Source: Streptomyces sp. DH41 (GTDB lineage Bacteria > Actinomycetota > Actinomycetes > Streptomycetales > Streptomycetaceae). Taken from it: DNA of 64,000 nt. Every line of letters begins with the position of its first letter. Position 1 is the first letter of the stretch. A program made the translations under genes and the position numbers. Positions 52,402 to 61,157 of this stretch are shown here, piece by piece. The stretch is taken from positions 248,001-312,000 of the forward strand of contig NZ_JARVKY010000003.1 in NCBI RefSeq assembly GCF_029813785.1, in the 5' to 3' direction. Below the pieces are notes generated by a model. It worked only from the letters and a program-made list of their open reading frames with translations, did not search any database and was not told the origin of the DNA.

Positions 52402-53280
52402 ATGTCCGACACCAGCCCGGCGAACCTGATGGCCGAGGCGTTCGAGGCCCAGCGCGACCGGCTGCGCGCGGTCGCCCACCGCGTGCTCGGGTCGCACGCC
52501 GACGCCGAGGAGGTGGTCCAGGAGGCCTGGCTGCGCCTCTCCCGCCAGGACGTGGCGACCATCCACAACCTCGCCGGCTGGCTGACCACGGTGGTCGGCC
52601 GGATCAGCCTGGATGTCCTGCGTTCGCGTCAGGCCCGCCCGGAGGCGTCCTATGGCGACCACCTGTCCGAGCTGGTGGTGACGATCGATGACGGTGCCGT
52701 TCCCGAGGACGACGCGGTGCTCGGTGACTCGGTCGGGCTCGCGCTGCTCGTCGTCCTGGAGTCGCTCGGGCCGAGCGAGCGGCTGGCGTTCGTGCTGCAC
52801 GACCTGTTCGCGGTGCCGTTCGACGAGATCGGCCACATCCTCGGCAAGTCCACCGCCGCCGCCAAGATGCTCGCCAGCCGCGCCCGCAGGAAGGTGCGGG
52901 CGATCGAGCGGCCGACCGGTCCCGTACGGGAGCAGCGAGAGGTGGTCCATGCCTTCCAGGCGGCGGCTCGCCGCGGCGACTTCGAGGAGTTGCTGCGGGT
53001 ACTCGACCCCGAGGTGAAGCTGACCGTCGACACCCCGTCCGGCGTAGTCGTCACCCTCGGCGCCACCAAGGTAGCGGCCGGCGCGCGGCTGTCCGCCAGT
53101 ACCGCCGCGCGGGGTCGGACGGTGCTGGTCAACGGCCTCCCCGGGATCCTTTCCTGGTGTGAGGACGGCACCCCGCTCTCTCTCCTCGCGTTCACCGTCG
53201 TCAACGGCCGGATCACCGAGATCACGGTCGTGATCGACCCGGCCGAACTCGCCTTGTCGGACCTGCCCGATCCGGCGTGA
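52402..53280 (+). CDS. ECF sigma factor of the SigJ/ECF41-like group with SnoaL-like C-terminal domain
   Basis: A 292-aa sigma factor. Region 2 is at about 10-80 (RVLGSHADAEEVVQEAWLRL), region 4 at about 125-175 (LGPSERLAFVLHDLFAVPFD, then GHILGKSTAAAKMLASRARR), and a SnoaL/NTF2-like domain at about 185-290. The C-terminal domain acts as a built-in regulator in this group in place of an anti-sigma factor. I do not see the WLPEP or DGGGR motifs of classical ECF41 proteins, so it may be a divergent member. The divergent AhpD-like gene and its matching promoter are the standard ECF41 context. A GGAAAGGTGA upstream of ATG 52402 may serve as ribosome binding site. Confidence 0.9.
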   Translation: MSDTSPANLMAEAFEAQRDRLRAVAHRVLGSHADAEEVVQEAWLRLSRQDVATIHNLAGWLTTVVGRISLDVLRSRQARPEASYGDHLSELVVTIDDGAVPEDDAVLGDSVGLALLVVLESLGPSERLAFVLHDLFAVPFDEIGHILGKSTAAAKMLASRARRKVRAIERPTGPVREQREVVHAFQAAARRGDFEELLRVLDPEVKLTVDTPSGVVVTLGATKVAAGARLSASTAARGRTVLVNGLPGILSWCEDGTPLSLLAFTVVNGRITEITVVIDPAELALSDLPDPA

Positions 53281-53493
53281 GTCCCTCGGACCGCGGCACG
53301 GTCGAGCCGCGGTCGTACGGGGGTGCCTCCGGAAAATTGCAGAAAACTCTTACCGCAGGGAGGAGTTGTCCTCGCACGGCGGTGTCGTGAAGAGGTTGTA
53401 CTGCGACTTTCCTCGCCGGACCGTCACTCAACGGGCCTATGTCGCAGACGGACTGGCGATTCATCAGGTGCTCGATCGGGTGTGTCCAAGGGG

Positions 53494-53523
53494 TTGACGG
53501 TAGTTGAACGGCGCCCTTACGGT
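53494..53523 (+). promoter_or_regulatory. Alpha-amylase promoter
   Basis: TTGACG (53494-53499), an 18-bp spacer and TACGGT (53518-53523) form a sigma-HrdB-like promoter. It lies in the 360-bp gap 53281-53640, which otherwise holds the operator below and no gene. Confidence 0.65.
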
Positions 53524-53537
53524 CACGACCGCAACAC

Positions 53538-53569
53538 CTTGCAGTCATCTTGCAGCAACGTATTGCAAG
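53538..53569. promoter_or_regulatory. Amylase operator: CTTGCAG direct repeats plus inverted copy
   Basis: CTTGCAG at 53538 and 53549 (11 bp apart) is followed by the inverted ATTGCAAG at 53562-53569. Similar CTTGCAG repeats lie just after the promoter of other Streptomyces amylase genes and bind a LacI-family (MalR/Reg1-type) regulator. Their position just downstream of the -10 fits repression. Confidence 0.7.
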
Positions 53570-53640
53570 GATGTGCCGACTCCCCAGTCAGTCGTCGGTC
53601 GGCACCCGACGCGACCCCGCATCCTCACCCGGGAGACTCC

Positions 53641-55362
53641 ATGTACGGGAGCACCAGCAGAGCGCGAAGAAGCACCGCGGCAGCGCTCGCCCTCACCGCC
53701 GGCGTGGCCGGCGGCCTCCTCACGACCGCGGCGCCGGCGCAGGCTTCCCCGCCCGGCGACAAGGACGTCACCGCGGTGATGTTCGAGTGGAAGTTCAACT
53801 CCGTCGCCAAGGCGTGCACCGACACCCTCGGCCCGGCCGGCTACGGCTTCGTCCAGGTCTCCCCGCCGCAGGAGCACATCCAGGGCGGACAGTGGTGGAC
53901 CTCCTACCAGCCGGTCAGCTACAAGATCGCGGGCCGCCTCGGGGACCGCGGACAGTTCAAGAGCATGGTCGACACGTGTCACGCGGCGGGTGTGAAGGTC
54001 ATCGCCGACTCGGTCATCAACCACATGTCGGCCGGCAACGGCACCGGAACCGGCGGCTCGTCGTACACGAAGTACAACTACCCGGGCATCTACTCGGCGC
54101 CCGACTTCGACAGCTGCACCTCGGAGATCAACGACTACCGCAACCGCTCCAACGTCCAGGACTGCGAGCTGGTCGGGCTCGCGGACCTGGACACCGGTGA
54201 GGACTACGTACGGGGCAGGATCGCCGGCTACCTCAACGACCTGCTGTCCCTGGGCGTCGACGGCTTCCGGATCGACGCGGCCAAACACATGGCCGCCGGC
54301 GACCTGGCCGACATCAAGTCCCGGCTCAGCGACCCGAACGTGTACTGGAAGCACGAGGCCATCTACGGCGCCGGCGAGGCGGTCTCCCCGACCGAGTACC
54401 TCGGCAGCGGCGACGTCCAGGAGTTCCGCTACGGACGCGACCTCAAGCGCGTCTTCAACGGCGAGAACCTCGCGTACCTGAAGAACTTCGGCGAGGGCTG
54501 GGGCTACATGGCCTCGGACAAGTCCAACGTCTTCGTCGCCAACCACGACACCGAGCGCAACGGCGAGACCCTCAGCTACAAGGACGGCGCCAACTACACA
54601 CTGGCCCACGTCTTCATGCTGGCCTGGCCGTACGGCAACCCCGACGTGCACTCCGGTTACGAGTTCTCCGACCGCGACGCGGGCCCGCCGAGCGGCGGCC
54701 AGGTGAACGCCTGCTACAGCGACGGCTGGAAGTGCCAGCACGCCTGGCGCGAGATCTCCTCCATGGTCGGCTTCCGCAACTCCGCCCGCGGCCAGTCGGT
54801 GACCGACTGGTGGGACAACGGGGGCGACCAGATCGCCTTCGGCCGCGGCAGCAAGGCGTACGTCGCCATCAACCACGAGGGCTCCTCGCTGAGCCGTACG
54901 TTCCAGACGTCGCTGCCCGCCGGCGACTACTGCGACGTCCAGTCCGGCAAGGGCGTCACCGTCGACGGATCCGGCCGGTTCACCGCCACCCTCGGTGCCA
55001 ACACGGCCCTGGCCCTGCATGTCGGTGCCCGCACCTGCGACGGCGGATCCGACCCCGATCCCGACCCGGTGACCTCCGGCGTGTCCTTCGCCGTCGACGC
55101 CACCACCAACCTGGGCCAGAACATCTACGTGACCGGCAACAGGCCCGAACTGGGCAACTGGAACCCGGGCAGCGCCCTCAAGCTCGACCCGGCCGCCTAC
55201 CCGGTGTGGAAACTGGACGTGGAACTCCCCGAAGGCACGTCCTTCGAGTACAAGTACATCCGCAAGGACCAGTCAGGGAACGTGACCTGGGAGAGCGGCG
55301 CCAACCGTACCGCGACCACCACGTCCACCAAGATCACTCTGAACGACACCTGGCGCGACTGA
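53641..55362 (+). CDS. Secreted GH13 alpha-amylase with C-terminal starch-binding domain (CBM20)
   Basis: A 573-aa protein. The signal peptide of about 36 residues ends AAPAQAS. The GH13 barrel has ADSVINH (region I), [10 protein letters not shown] with the nucleophile (II), EAIYGAGE with the acid Glu (III) and FVANHDTER (IV), then a beta domain. After a short Asp/Pro linker (GGSDPDPDP) comes a CBM20 (about 478-573) with the [18 protein letters not shown] start and the Trp residues that hold starch. GGGAG lies five nt before ATG 53641. It cuts starch outside the cell. Confidence 0.95.
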   Translation: MYGSTSRARRSTAAALALTAGVAGGLLTTAAPAQASPPGDKDVTAVMFEWKFNSVAKACTDTLGPAGYGFVQVSPPQEHIQGGQWWTSYQPVSYKIAGRLGDRGQFKSMVDTCHAAGVKVIADSVINHMSAGNGTGTGGSSYTKYNYPGIYSAPDFDSCTSEINDYRNRSNVQDCELVGLADLDTGEDYVRGRIAGYLNDLLSLGVDGFRIDAAKHMAAGDLADIKSRLSDPNVYWKHEAIYGAGEAVSPTEYLGSGDVQEFRYGRDLKRVFNGENLAYLKNFGEGWGYMASDKSNVFVANHDTERNGETLSYKDGANYTLAHVFMLAWPYGNPDVHSGYEFSDRDAGPPSGGQVNACYSDGWKCQHAWREISSMVGFRNSARGQSVTDWWDNGGDQIAFGRGSKAYVAINHEGSSLSRTFQTSLPAGDYCDVQSGKGVTVDGSGRFTATLGANTALALHVGARTCDGGSDPDPDPVTSGVSFAVDATTNLGQNIYVTGNRPELGNWNPGSALKLDPAAYPVWKLDVELPEGTSFEYKYIRKDQSGNVTWESGANRTATTTSTKITLNDTWRD

Positions 55363-55421
55363 CCCCGCCTCAGCGTCGTCCCGTGGCCGTCCCCGCCTCC
55401 TGCGGCGGGGCCGGCCCACCT

Positions 55422-55469
55422 CGCGCCACGGCCTTTCGAGCGCCGACCCGCTCGCAAGGCCGTGGCGCG
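55422..55469. terminator. Bidirectional terminator between amylase and MFS exporter
   Basis: CGCGCCACGGCCTT (55422-55435) pairs with AAGGCCGTGGCGCG (55456-55469), a 14-bp perfect stem, with an inner GAGCG/CGCTC pair. It separates convergent genes. Confidence 0.85.
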
Positions 55470-55482
55470 GCCCTGTCCGAGG

Positions 55483-56898
55483 TCAGCCGAGCGCTTCCTC
55501 CGCCGGCGCGGCGGGCATGGAGATCCGCCAGGTGACGAGACCGGCCACGGCGAGCCCGACGACGGCCAGGACGCTACTGGCGAGGTAGGGGTCGACGCCT
55601 CCCATGGCCGGAGCGAACCCGAGGCCGACGTAGACCGTGACCCCGGTGGCCCCGCCCAGTTGGTCGGCGGCGCGCTGCACGCCGGAGGCGATGCCGGCAT
55701 CGTCCTCGGTCACCCCGGTCACCGCGACGTACTGAAGCCCGACGATCCCGAGCCCCATCCCGGCCGCGATGAACACCATGGCCGGGATCATCGCCGGACC
55801 GGCGGCGTCGAAGCGGGAGACCAGGGCGATGGCGGCCATCGCCAGCCCGGTGAAACCGATTCCCCCAAGGACGCAGGCCCGGGCGCCCCACCGTCCGAGC
55901 AACCGCGGGACCAGCACGGAGGCCCCGATCAGGGACACGGCCAGAGGCAGCATGGTCAGCCCGGCCCGGAGCGGACCGGCACCCAACCGGTCCTGAAGGT
56001 AGTAGGTGAACAGCAGGAACGAGGTCGACAGTGCCGCGCTCACCAGAGCGGTGGCCAGGTTGGCCAGGACACGTGGACGGTTGCGGAAGAACCGCAGCGG
56101 CACCAGCGGATCACGTGCACGCCGCTCGACTCCGACGAACAGGGCCCCGGCCACTACCGCGCCCACCAGCGCCACCGGAGGCAGCCACGGCGCCGTGCTG
56201 TCCCCCTCGCCCGCCTCGACGACCCCGAGGGCGAACAGCAGCGGAGCCGCGACCAGCAGGAACGAACCGGGAAGATCCAACGCCGACGACCCGGAAGGCC
56301 GTTCGCCCGGCACGAGGAAGACCGCTGCCACGAGCACCACCAGGATGAAGGGCACGGACACCAGGAAGATCCACCGCCAGCCGAGCAACTCGGTGATGAA
56401 CCCGGAGACCACGAACCCGAGAACGAGGCCACAGCTCGCGACGGCCGCCCACACGCTCAACGCCCGCGACCTGCTCGGCCCGTCGGGGAACATGAGCACG
56501 ATCACCGCCATCGCGGCGGGAAGCGCGATCGCCTCACCGACGCCCTGCAGCAGCCTCGCCGTCACCAGCAGGGCGAAGGAGGGTGCGAGCCCGGCCAGCA
56601 GAGAAGCGGCACCGAAGAGAGCTGTGCCGAGCAGCAGGACGCGGCGCCTGCCGAGTACGTCACCCAGCCGGCCACCGAGCATCAGCAGCCCGCCGCCGGT
56701 GATCGTGTACCCGACCACGACCCAGGTCAGCGCGTGACCGTCGACGCCGAAGTCGGCGCCGATCGAGGGCAGGGCGACATTGACGACGGTGACGTCGACC
56801 GCGATGAAGAACTGCAGCATGGCCATGCAGCACAGCGCCAGCCACGCACGCACCGGGGAAGACGCGTCCCGGCGCGCGAAGAGGATGCCTGAAGACAC
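55483..56898 (-). CDS. MFS drug exporter, DHA2 family
   Basis: A 471-aa membrane protein with about 14 hydrophobic segments. FIAVDVTVVNVALPSIGADF is the typical DHA2 helix 1 (motif D1), GGRLGDVLGRRRVLL is motif A, and AAVASCGLVLGFVVSG fits motif C. It probably exports drugs by proton antiport. GTG 56898 has GGAG eight nt upstream; the frame is open to 56982. It diverges from the hydroxyproline operon across 305 bp, and no dedicated regulator gene adjoins it. Confidence 0.9.
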   Translation of the reverse strand: MSSGILFARRDASSPVRAWLALCCMAMLQFFIAVDVTVVNVALPSIGADFGVDGHALTWVVVGYTITGGGLLMLGGRLGDVLGRRRVLLLGTALFGAASLLAGLAPSFALLVTARLLQGVGEAIALPAAMAVIVLMFPDGPSRSRALSVWAAVASCGLVLGFVVSGFITELLGWRWIFLVSVPFILVVLVAAVFLVPGERPSGSSALDLPGSFLLVAAPLLFALGVVEAGEGDSTAPWLPPVALVGAVVAGALFVGVERRARDPLVPLRFFRNRPRVLANLATALVSAALSTSFLLFTYYLQDRLGAGPLRAGLTMLPLAVSLIGASVLVPRLLGRWGARACVLGGIGFTGLAMAAIALVSRFDAAGPAMIPAMVFIAAGMGLGIVGLQYVAVTGVTEDDAGIASGVQRAADQLGGATGVTVYVGLGFAPAMGGVDPYLASSVLAVVGLAVAGLVTWRISMPAAPAEEALG

Positions 56899-57151
56899 CG
56901 AAAATGCTCCGTTGCTCAGAAGAGGTTCCGAGCAGCACGAACGTGCCGCTCCGGTTCGACCACGAAGCGACGACACGTTCAACGAGAGTGAGACGAACGC
57001 CCCGCCGCTAGCGGAGCGCCCTCGTCACCGCGGCACAAGCCGCGCACGAAGCTGCAGACATGACACCGACGGTACCGGAACATCCGGAGCGCCGGCCCTC
57101 TCGCGTCCGGCGACCAGTCCGATCGAGGGCGTCATTGTGTGCGGCCGAACA

Positions 57152-57182
57152 GATGTATAACCTGAGCGATGTCATGTGACAT
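57152..57182 (+). promoter_or_regulatory. Promoter and operator of the hydroxyproline operon
   Basis: A -10-like TATAAC lies just before the inverted repeat ATGTCA-TG-TGACAT (57169-57182), which ends 21 bp upstream of the first gene. The dyad resembles FadR-type GntR operators. The regulator is not in the window. No gene is seen elsewhere in the 305-bp gap 56899-57203. Confidence 0.5.
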
Positions 57183-57203
57183 TGCACTGAGGGGGCGAGA
57201 TCG

Positions 57204-58370
57204 ATGACTTCGAAGGTCGTCGTCGTGGGCGCGGGCGTCGTCGGCGCCGCGTGTGCCTTCCACGCCGCCTCGGCGGGCCTGGACGTCACGGTCGTCGACC
57301 GCGGACCCGTCGGCGCCGGCACGACGAGCAGGGGGGAGGGCAACGTCCTCCTGTCCGACAAGGAACCGGGACCCGAACTCGAGCTGGCCCGCCTGAGCCG
57401 CACGCTGTGGGACGAGGCGGGCGAGGAACTCGGACCGGACACCTTCGAACTGGAGACCAAGGGCGGCCTGGTGGTGGCGAGCACCCCCGAAGCCCTCGCG
57501 ACGCTCGGCGAGTTCGCCGCCCGGCAGGCCGTAGCCGGCGTCCGCGTCGAACCGGTCGACCGCGTCCACGACCTCGAACCCCACCTCGCCCCCGCGATCC
57601 CCGGCGGCGTCCACTACCCCCAGGACGCCCAGGTGCAGCCCGTCCTGGCAGCCGCCGCCCTGCTGCGCGCCGCCGAGGAACGCGGAGCCCGCTTCCGCAC
57701 GGGAGAGGTCGTCGGCGCCGTCACCGGCCGAAACGGCGAGATCGCCGGCGTCCGGACGGCCACCGGCGACACGCTGAGCGCCGAAGCCGTCGTCAACGCC
57801 GCCGGCACCTGGGGCGGCGAGGTCGGCCGCCGGCTCGGCGCGCCCGTCGAGGTGCTCCCGCGGCGCGGCTTCGTCCTCGTGACCGAACCGCTGCCACCCA
57901 TGGTCCGGCACAAGGTCTACTCGGCCGACTATGTGGCCAACGTCGCCTCCGGTGACGCCGGACTGGAGACCTCCTGCGTTGTCGAGGGCACCCGCGGCGG
58001 CACGATCCTCATCGGCGCCAGCCGGGAACGCGTCGGTTTCGACACGGCCATGAACCCCGCCGTGATCGCCCGGCTCGCCGCACAGGCGTGCGCCCTCTTC
58101 CCCTTCCTGCGGGACACTCACCTGATCCGCGCCTACCGCGGCTTCCGCCCGTACTGCCCGGACCACCTGCCGGTCGTCGGACCGGACCCGAGGGCCCCGG
58201 GAGTCGTCCACGCCTGCGGACACGAGGGCGCGGGTATCGGCCTCGCCCCCGGCACCGGCGCCCTCGTGACGGCCCACCTGCTCGGCCGTCCCTGGCGCGG
58301 AGCCGATCCGGCGGCGCACACCGGACTCCTGCCCGATCGTTTCCTCACCACCGGAGGTGACCTCCAGTGA
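57204..58370 (+). CDS. D-hydroxyproline dehydrogenase, FAD-binding (DAO-family) subunit
   Basis: A 388-aa FAD-dependent oxidoreductase of the D-amino acid oxidase/sarcosine oxidase beta type. The dinucleotide fold is VVVGAGVVGAACAFHAA at 5-21, VVNAAGTWGGEVG is near 195, and a C-terminal HACGHEGAGIGLAPGTG near 335 closes the FAD site. With the next two genes it forms the three-component dehydrogenase that oxidises cis-4-hydroxy-D-proline to 1-pyrroline-4-hydroxy-2-carboxylate. GGGGGCGAG precedes ATG 57204. The stop overlaps the GTG of the iron-sulfur gene. Confidence 0.88.
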   Translation: MTSKVVVVGAGVVGAACAFHAASAGLDVTVVDRGPVGAGTTSRGEGNVLLSDKEPGPELELARLSRTLWDEAGEELGPDTFELETKGGLVVASTPEALATLGEFAARQAVAGVRVEPVDRVHDLEPHLAPAIPGGVHYPQDAQVQPVLAAAALLRAAEERGARFRTGEVVGAVTGRNGEIAGVRTATGDTLSAEAVVNAAGTWGGEVGRRLGAPVEVLPRRGFVLVTEPLPPMVRHKVYSADYVANVASGDAGLETSCVVEGTRGGTILIGASRERVGFDTAMNPAVIARLAAQACALFPFLRDTHLIRAYRGFRPYCPDHLPVVGPDPRAPGVVHACGHEGAGIGLAPGTGALVTAHLLGRPWRGADPAAHTGLLPDRFLTTGGDLQ

Positions 58371-58648
58371 GCCGGATCACCGTCGACGGCGAACCACTGC
58401 CGTTCGTCGAAGGACAGACCGTCGCCGCCGCCCTCGTGGCCGCGGGCCGCGTCGCCTGGCGCACCACCCGCGTCGAAGGCCGCCCACGCGGTGTCTTCTG
58501 CGGGATCGGCGTCTGCTTCGACTGCCTCGTGACCATCGACGGCACCGCGGGACAGCGCGCCTGCCTGGTACCGGCACGCGCGGACATGACCGTCATGACC
58601 CGGGAGGACGGCGATGACCGGACCGGACGACGCGGAGGCCGGCGATGA
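58367..58648 (+). CDS. D-hydroxyproline dehydrogenase, [2Fe-2S] subunit
   Basis: A 93-aa ferredoxin-like protein with the plant-type cluster ligands in FCGIGVCFDC and a later RAC, as in the small subunits of HcnA/sarcosine-oxidase-like dehydrogenases. The GTG start overlaps the previous stop (GTGA). The last ~12 codons lie inside a repeat region, and the stop TGA at 58646-58648 overlaps an ATG at 58645. Confidence 0.88.
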   Translation: MSRITVDGEPLPFVEGQTVAAALVAAGRVAWRTTRVEGRPRGVFCGIGVCFDCLVTIDGTAGQRACLVPARADMTVMTREDGDDRTGRRGGRR

Positions 58649-58725
58649 CTCGACCGGCGGACCCGGGAGCAGCGACGACTGGACCGGCGGACGCGGGAGG
58701 AGAGCGATGACTGGACCGGCGGACC
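58614..58725 (+). repeat. Tandem repeats each carrying a ribosome binding site and start
   Basis: Four imperfect units of 30-32 bp begin at 58614, 58645, 58675 and 58707, each like ATGACTGGACCGGCGGAC followed by a GGGAG/GGAGG element. Units 1, 2 and 4 give an ATG behind a good ribosome binding site; unit 3 has ACG. The ATG at 58645 opens a 21-codon frame whose stop overlaps ATG 58707. Confidence 0.75.
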
Positions 58726-60131
58726 TTCTCGTCGTGGGCGCCGGACCGGCCGGCATGGCCGCGACGGCCACCGCTCTGGCCGGTGGACTGCGCGTCGTGC
58801 TCGTCGACTCGGGCACCAGCGCCGGCGGCCAGTACTGGCGGCACCCGCCGGAGCACACCCGGGCGGCCATCCCGACCGACGACCTCCACCACGGGCTGCG
58901 CACCTACCGCAGCCTGACCGAGGCGCTGTCGACGGGGCGGGACCGGGGCCGGCTCGAACTCCGTCCGGCACACCACGTCTGGTCCGTGACCCGGGACGAC
59001 GACGCCTTCACGGTGCACGCCGTCGACCGGCGCCAGGCCCCCGAGGAGTCCGCCGTCACCCTGCGCGCACCCCGGCTGCTCGTGGCGACGGGGGCCTACG
59101 ACCGTCAACTGCCCTTCCCCGGCTGGGATCTGCCCGGTGTGCTCACCATCGGCGGCCTCCAGGCCCTGCTCAAGGGCGGTGGGGTCACGGCGGGCCGCCG
59201 CGTGGCGCTCGGCGGCACCGGTCCGTTCCTGCTGCCGGTCGCCGCCGGCCTCGCCGCCCGCGGAGTCGAGGTCGTCGCCGTGTGCGAGGCCGCCCACCCA
59301 CTGGCGTGGCTGCGGCACCCCGGCCCGCTGCTGCGCAACCCCGCCAAGTGGGCCGAAGGAGCGCGCTACGGTGCCGCCCTCGCCCGCCACGGCATCCGGA
59401 TCCGCCCGCGCACGGCCATCGTCGGCGCCGAGGGAACCGACCGGGTGACCTCGGTCCGCATCGCCTCGCTCACCCCCGACGGCGCCCCGCGTCCCGGCAC
59501 GCGGCGACGCGTCGACGTCGACGCCGTGGGCGTCGGCTGGGGCTTCGCACCCCAACTCGACCTGCTGACCCCCCTCGGCTGCGCCCTCACCGACGCCGCC
59601 GACGGCAACGCGGTCGTCACCGTGGACGACGGGCAGCGCACCACCGTCCCCGGCCTCTACGCGGCGGGCGAGGTCTGCGGCGTCGGCGGAGCACCCCTCG
59701 CCCTCGCCGAGGGCCGCCTCGCCGCCGCGTCGGTCCTCGCCGACGGCGCGGCAGCTGCCGTACCGCGCGGCAGGCGCCTGGCCGCGGTGCGCGCCACGGT
59801 GGCCAGGCACCGCGCCTTCGCCCGGGCGATGGCCCTCGCCCACCCCCTTCCGGCGGCATGGCCCGCGTGGCTGACCGACGAAACCGTCGTGTGCCGGTGC
59901 GAGGAGGTGACCGCGGGCGCGGTCCGCGCCGCCTGCGCCGAGGGCGGGGCCCACGACCACCGGCAGGTCAAACAGCTGACCCGGGCCGGCATGGGGTGGT
60001 GCCAGGGCAGGATCTGCGGGCCCGCCGTGCACTGCCTCGCGGCAACGGACCGAGCCTACGCACCCGCGGAACGGCTCATCGCGACACCGGTCACCCTCGG
60101 CGCGCTCGCGGACCTGGACGCACGCCAATGA
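58707..60131 (+). CDS. D-hydroxyproline dehydrogenase, FAD/NAD(P)-type subunit with BFD-like [2Fe-2S] domain
   Basis: A 474-aa HcnB-like subunit. FAD fold LLVVGAGPAGMAATA is at the N-terminus, LLVATGAYDRQLPFPGWDLP near 120, a second nucleotide fold VALGGTGPFLLPVAAGL near 165, and LYAAGEVCGVGG near 320. A C-terminal BFD-like domain holds the cluster Cys residues in CRCEE, WCQGRICGP and HC. ATG 58707 is preferred (GGGAGGAG upstream, and it begins the conserved fold), but ATG 58614 is in frame with an equally good site and would add 31 repeat-coded residues. Confidence 0.87.
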   Translation: MTGPADLLVVGAGPAGMAATATALAGGLRVVLVDSGTSAGGQYWRHPPEHTRAAIPTDDLHHGLRTYRSLTEALSTGRDRGRLELRPAHHVWSVTRDDDAFTVHAVDRRQAPEESAVTLRAPRLLVATGAYDRQLPFPGWDLPGVLTIGGLQALLKGGGVTAGRRVALGGTGPFLLPVAAGLAARGVEVVAVCEAAHPLAWLRHPGPLLRNPAKWAEGARYGAALARHGIRIRPRTAIVGAEGTDRVTSVRIASLTPDGAPRPGTRRRVDVDAVGVGWGFAPQLDLLTPLGCALTDAADGNAVVTVDDGQRTTVPGLYAAGEVCGVGGAPLALAEGRLAAASVLADGAAAAVPRGRRLAAVRATVARHRAFARAMALAHPLPAAWPAWLTDETVVCRCEEVTAGAVRAACAEGGAHDHRQVKQLTRAGMGWCQGRICGPAVHCLAATDRAYAPAERLIATPVTLGALADLDARQ

Positions 60132-60242
60132 GAACGCACAAGGACCAGCGAGAACGCACAAGGACCAAGCGAAACCACGGAAAGACCAGCGAGAACACAA
60201 CGGAAAGACCAGCGAGAACACAACGGAAAGACCAGTGAGAAC
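60130..60242. repeat. Six short tandem repeats between oxidoreductase and deaminase genes
   Basis: GAGAAC (or GAAACC) begins units at 60130, 60150, 60171, 60191, 60214 and 60237, 20 to 23 bp apart, of the form GAGAACACAACGGAAAGACC. They fill the 127-bp gap and start within the upstream stop codon. Confidence 0.8.
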
Positions 60243-60258
60243 CAAGAAGGAGCAGCCC

Positions 60259-61155
60259 ATGAGTGGTAACCGCAAGCCCTGGCACGGTGTCGTCGTCGCG
60301 ACGAGTCTGCCGTTCACCACCGGTCTCCAGGTCGACTACGGCGCCTACGCGGACAGCGTCGCCCACCTCGCCGAGCAGGGGCTGCACGGCGTCGCGCCGA
60401 ACGGGTCGCTGGGGGAGTACCAGACGCTGACGTACGAGGAGCGCGACCGCGTCGTCGAGACGGCCGTGGCGAGCGCCCCCGAGGGCTTCACCGTCATGCC
60501 GGGCGTCGGCGCGTACGGCGGCGTCGAGGCCAGGCGGCACGCCGAGTTCGCCAGGGACGCCGGCTGCCAGGCCGTCATGTGCCTGCCGCCCAACGCCTAC
60601 CGTGCCGACGACCGCGCCGTCCTGGAGCATTACGAGCTGGTGGCCTCGGCCGGCCTCCCCGTCACCGCGTACAACAACCCCATCGACACCAAGGTCGACC
60701 TGCGCCCGGAGCTGCTGGCCAAACTGCACGCCGAAGGGTTCATCGTCGGAGTCAAGGAGTTCTCCGGGGACGTCCGGCGCTGCTACGAGATCGCCGAGCT
60801 GGCGCCCGGCCTCGACCTCCTGATCGGCACCGACGACACCGTGCTGGAGGTCGCCGTCGCCGGCGCCAAGGGCTGGGTCGCCGGCTATCCGCAGGTCTTC
60901 CCCCGAGCCTGCCTCGCCCTGTACGAGGCGGCGGTCGCCGGCGACCTGGGGACGGCCCTGCCGCTCTACCGCCGACTGCATCCCATCCTGCGCTGGGACA
61001 GCAAGACCGAGTTCGTCCAGGCCATCAAGCTCGGCCAGGACATGACCGGCCGGCGTGGCGGTGGCTGCCGCCCACCCCGGCAGCCGCTCAGCCCTGAGAC
61101 CGAGGCCGTCGTGCGCGCCGCCACCCAGGCCCTCATCGACGCCGGGACCGACTGA
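60259..61155 (+). CDS. 1-pyrroline-4-hydroxy-2-carboxylate deaminase (DapA family)
   Basis: A 298-aa dihydrodipicolinate-synthase-family barrel. The Schiff-base Lys is in GVKEFSGD near residue 165, the proton-relay Tyr in AYNNP near 138, and the NGSLGEY phosphate-loop equivalent near 43. Beside an epimerase and a D-hydroxyproline dehydrogenase, the likely reaction is conversion of 1-pyrroline-4-hydroxy-2-carboxylate to 2-oxoglutarate semialdehyde and ammonia. ATG 60259 has AAGGAG six nt upstream. Confidence 0.88.
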   Translation: MSGNRKPWHGVVVATSLPFTTGLQVDYGAYADSVAHLAEQGLHGVAPNGSLGEYQTLTYEERDRVVETAVASAPEGFTVMPGVGAYGGVEARRHAEFARDAGCQAVMCLPPNAYRADDRAVLEHYELVASAGLPVTAYNNPIDTKVDLRPELLAKLHAEGFIVGVKEFSGDVRRCYEIAELAPGLDLLIGTDDTVLEVAVAGAKGWVAGYPQVFPRACLALYEAAVAGDLGTALPLYRRLHPILRWDSKTEFVQAIKLGQDMTGRRGGGCRPPRQPLSPETEAVVRAATQALIDAGTD

Positions 61156-61157
61156 CG

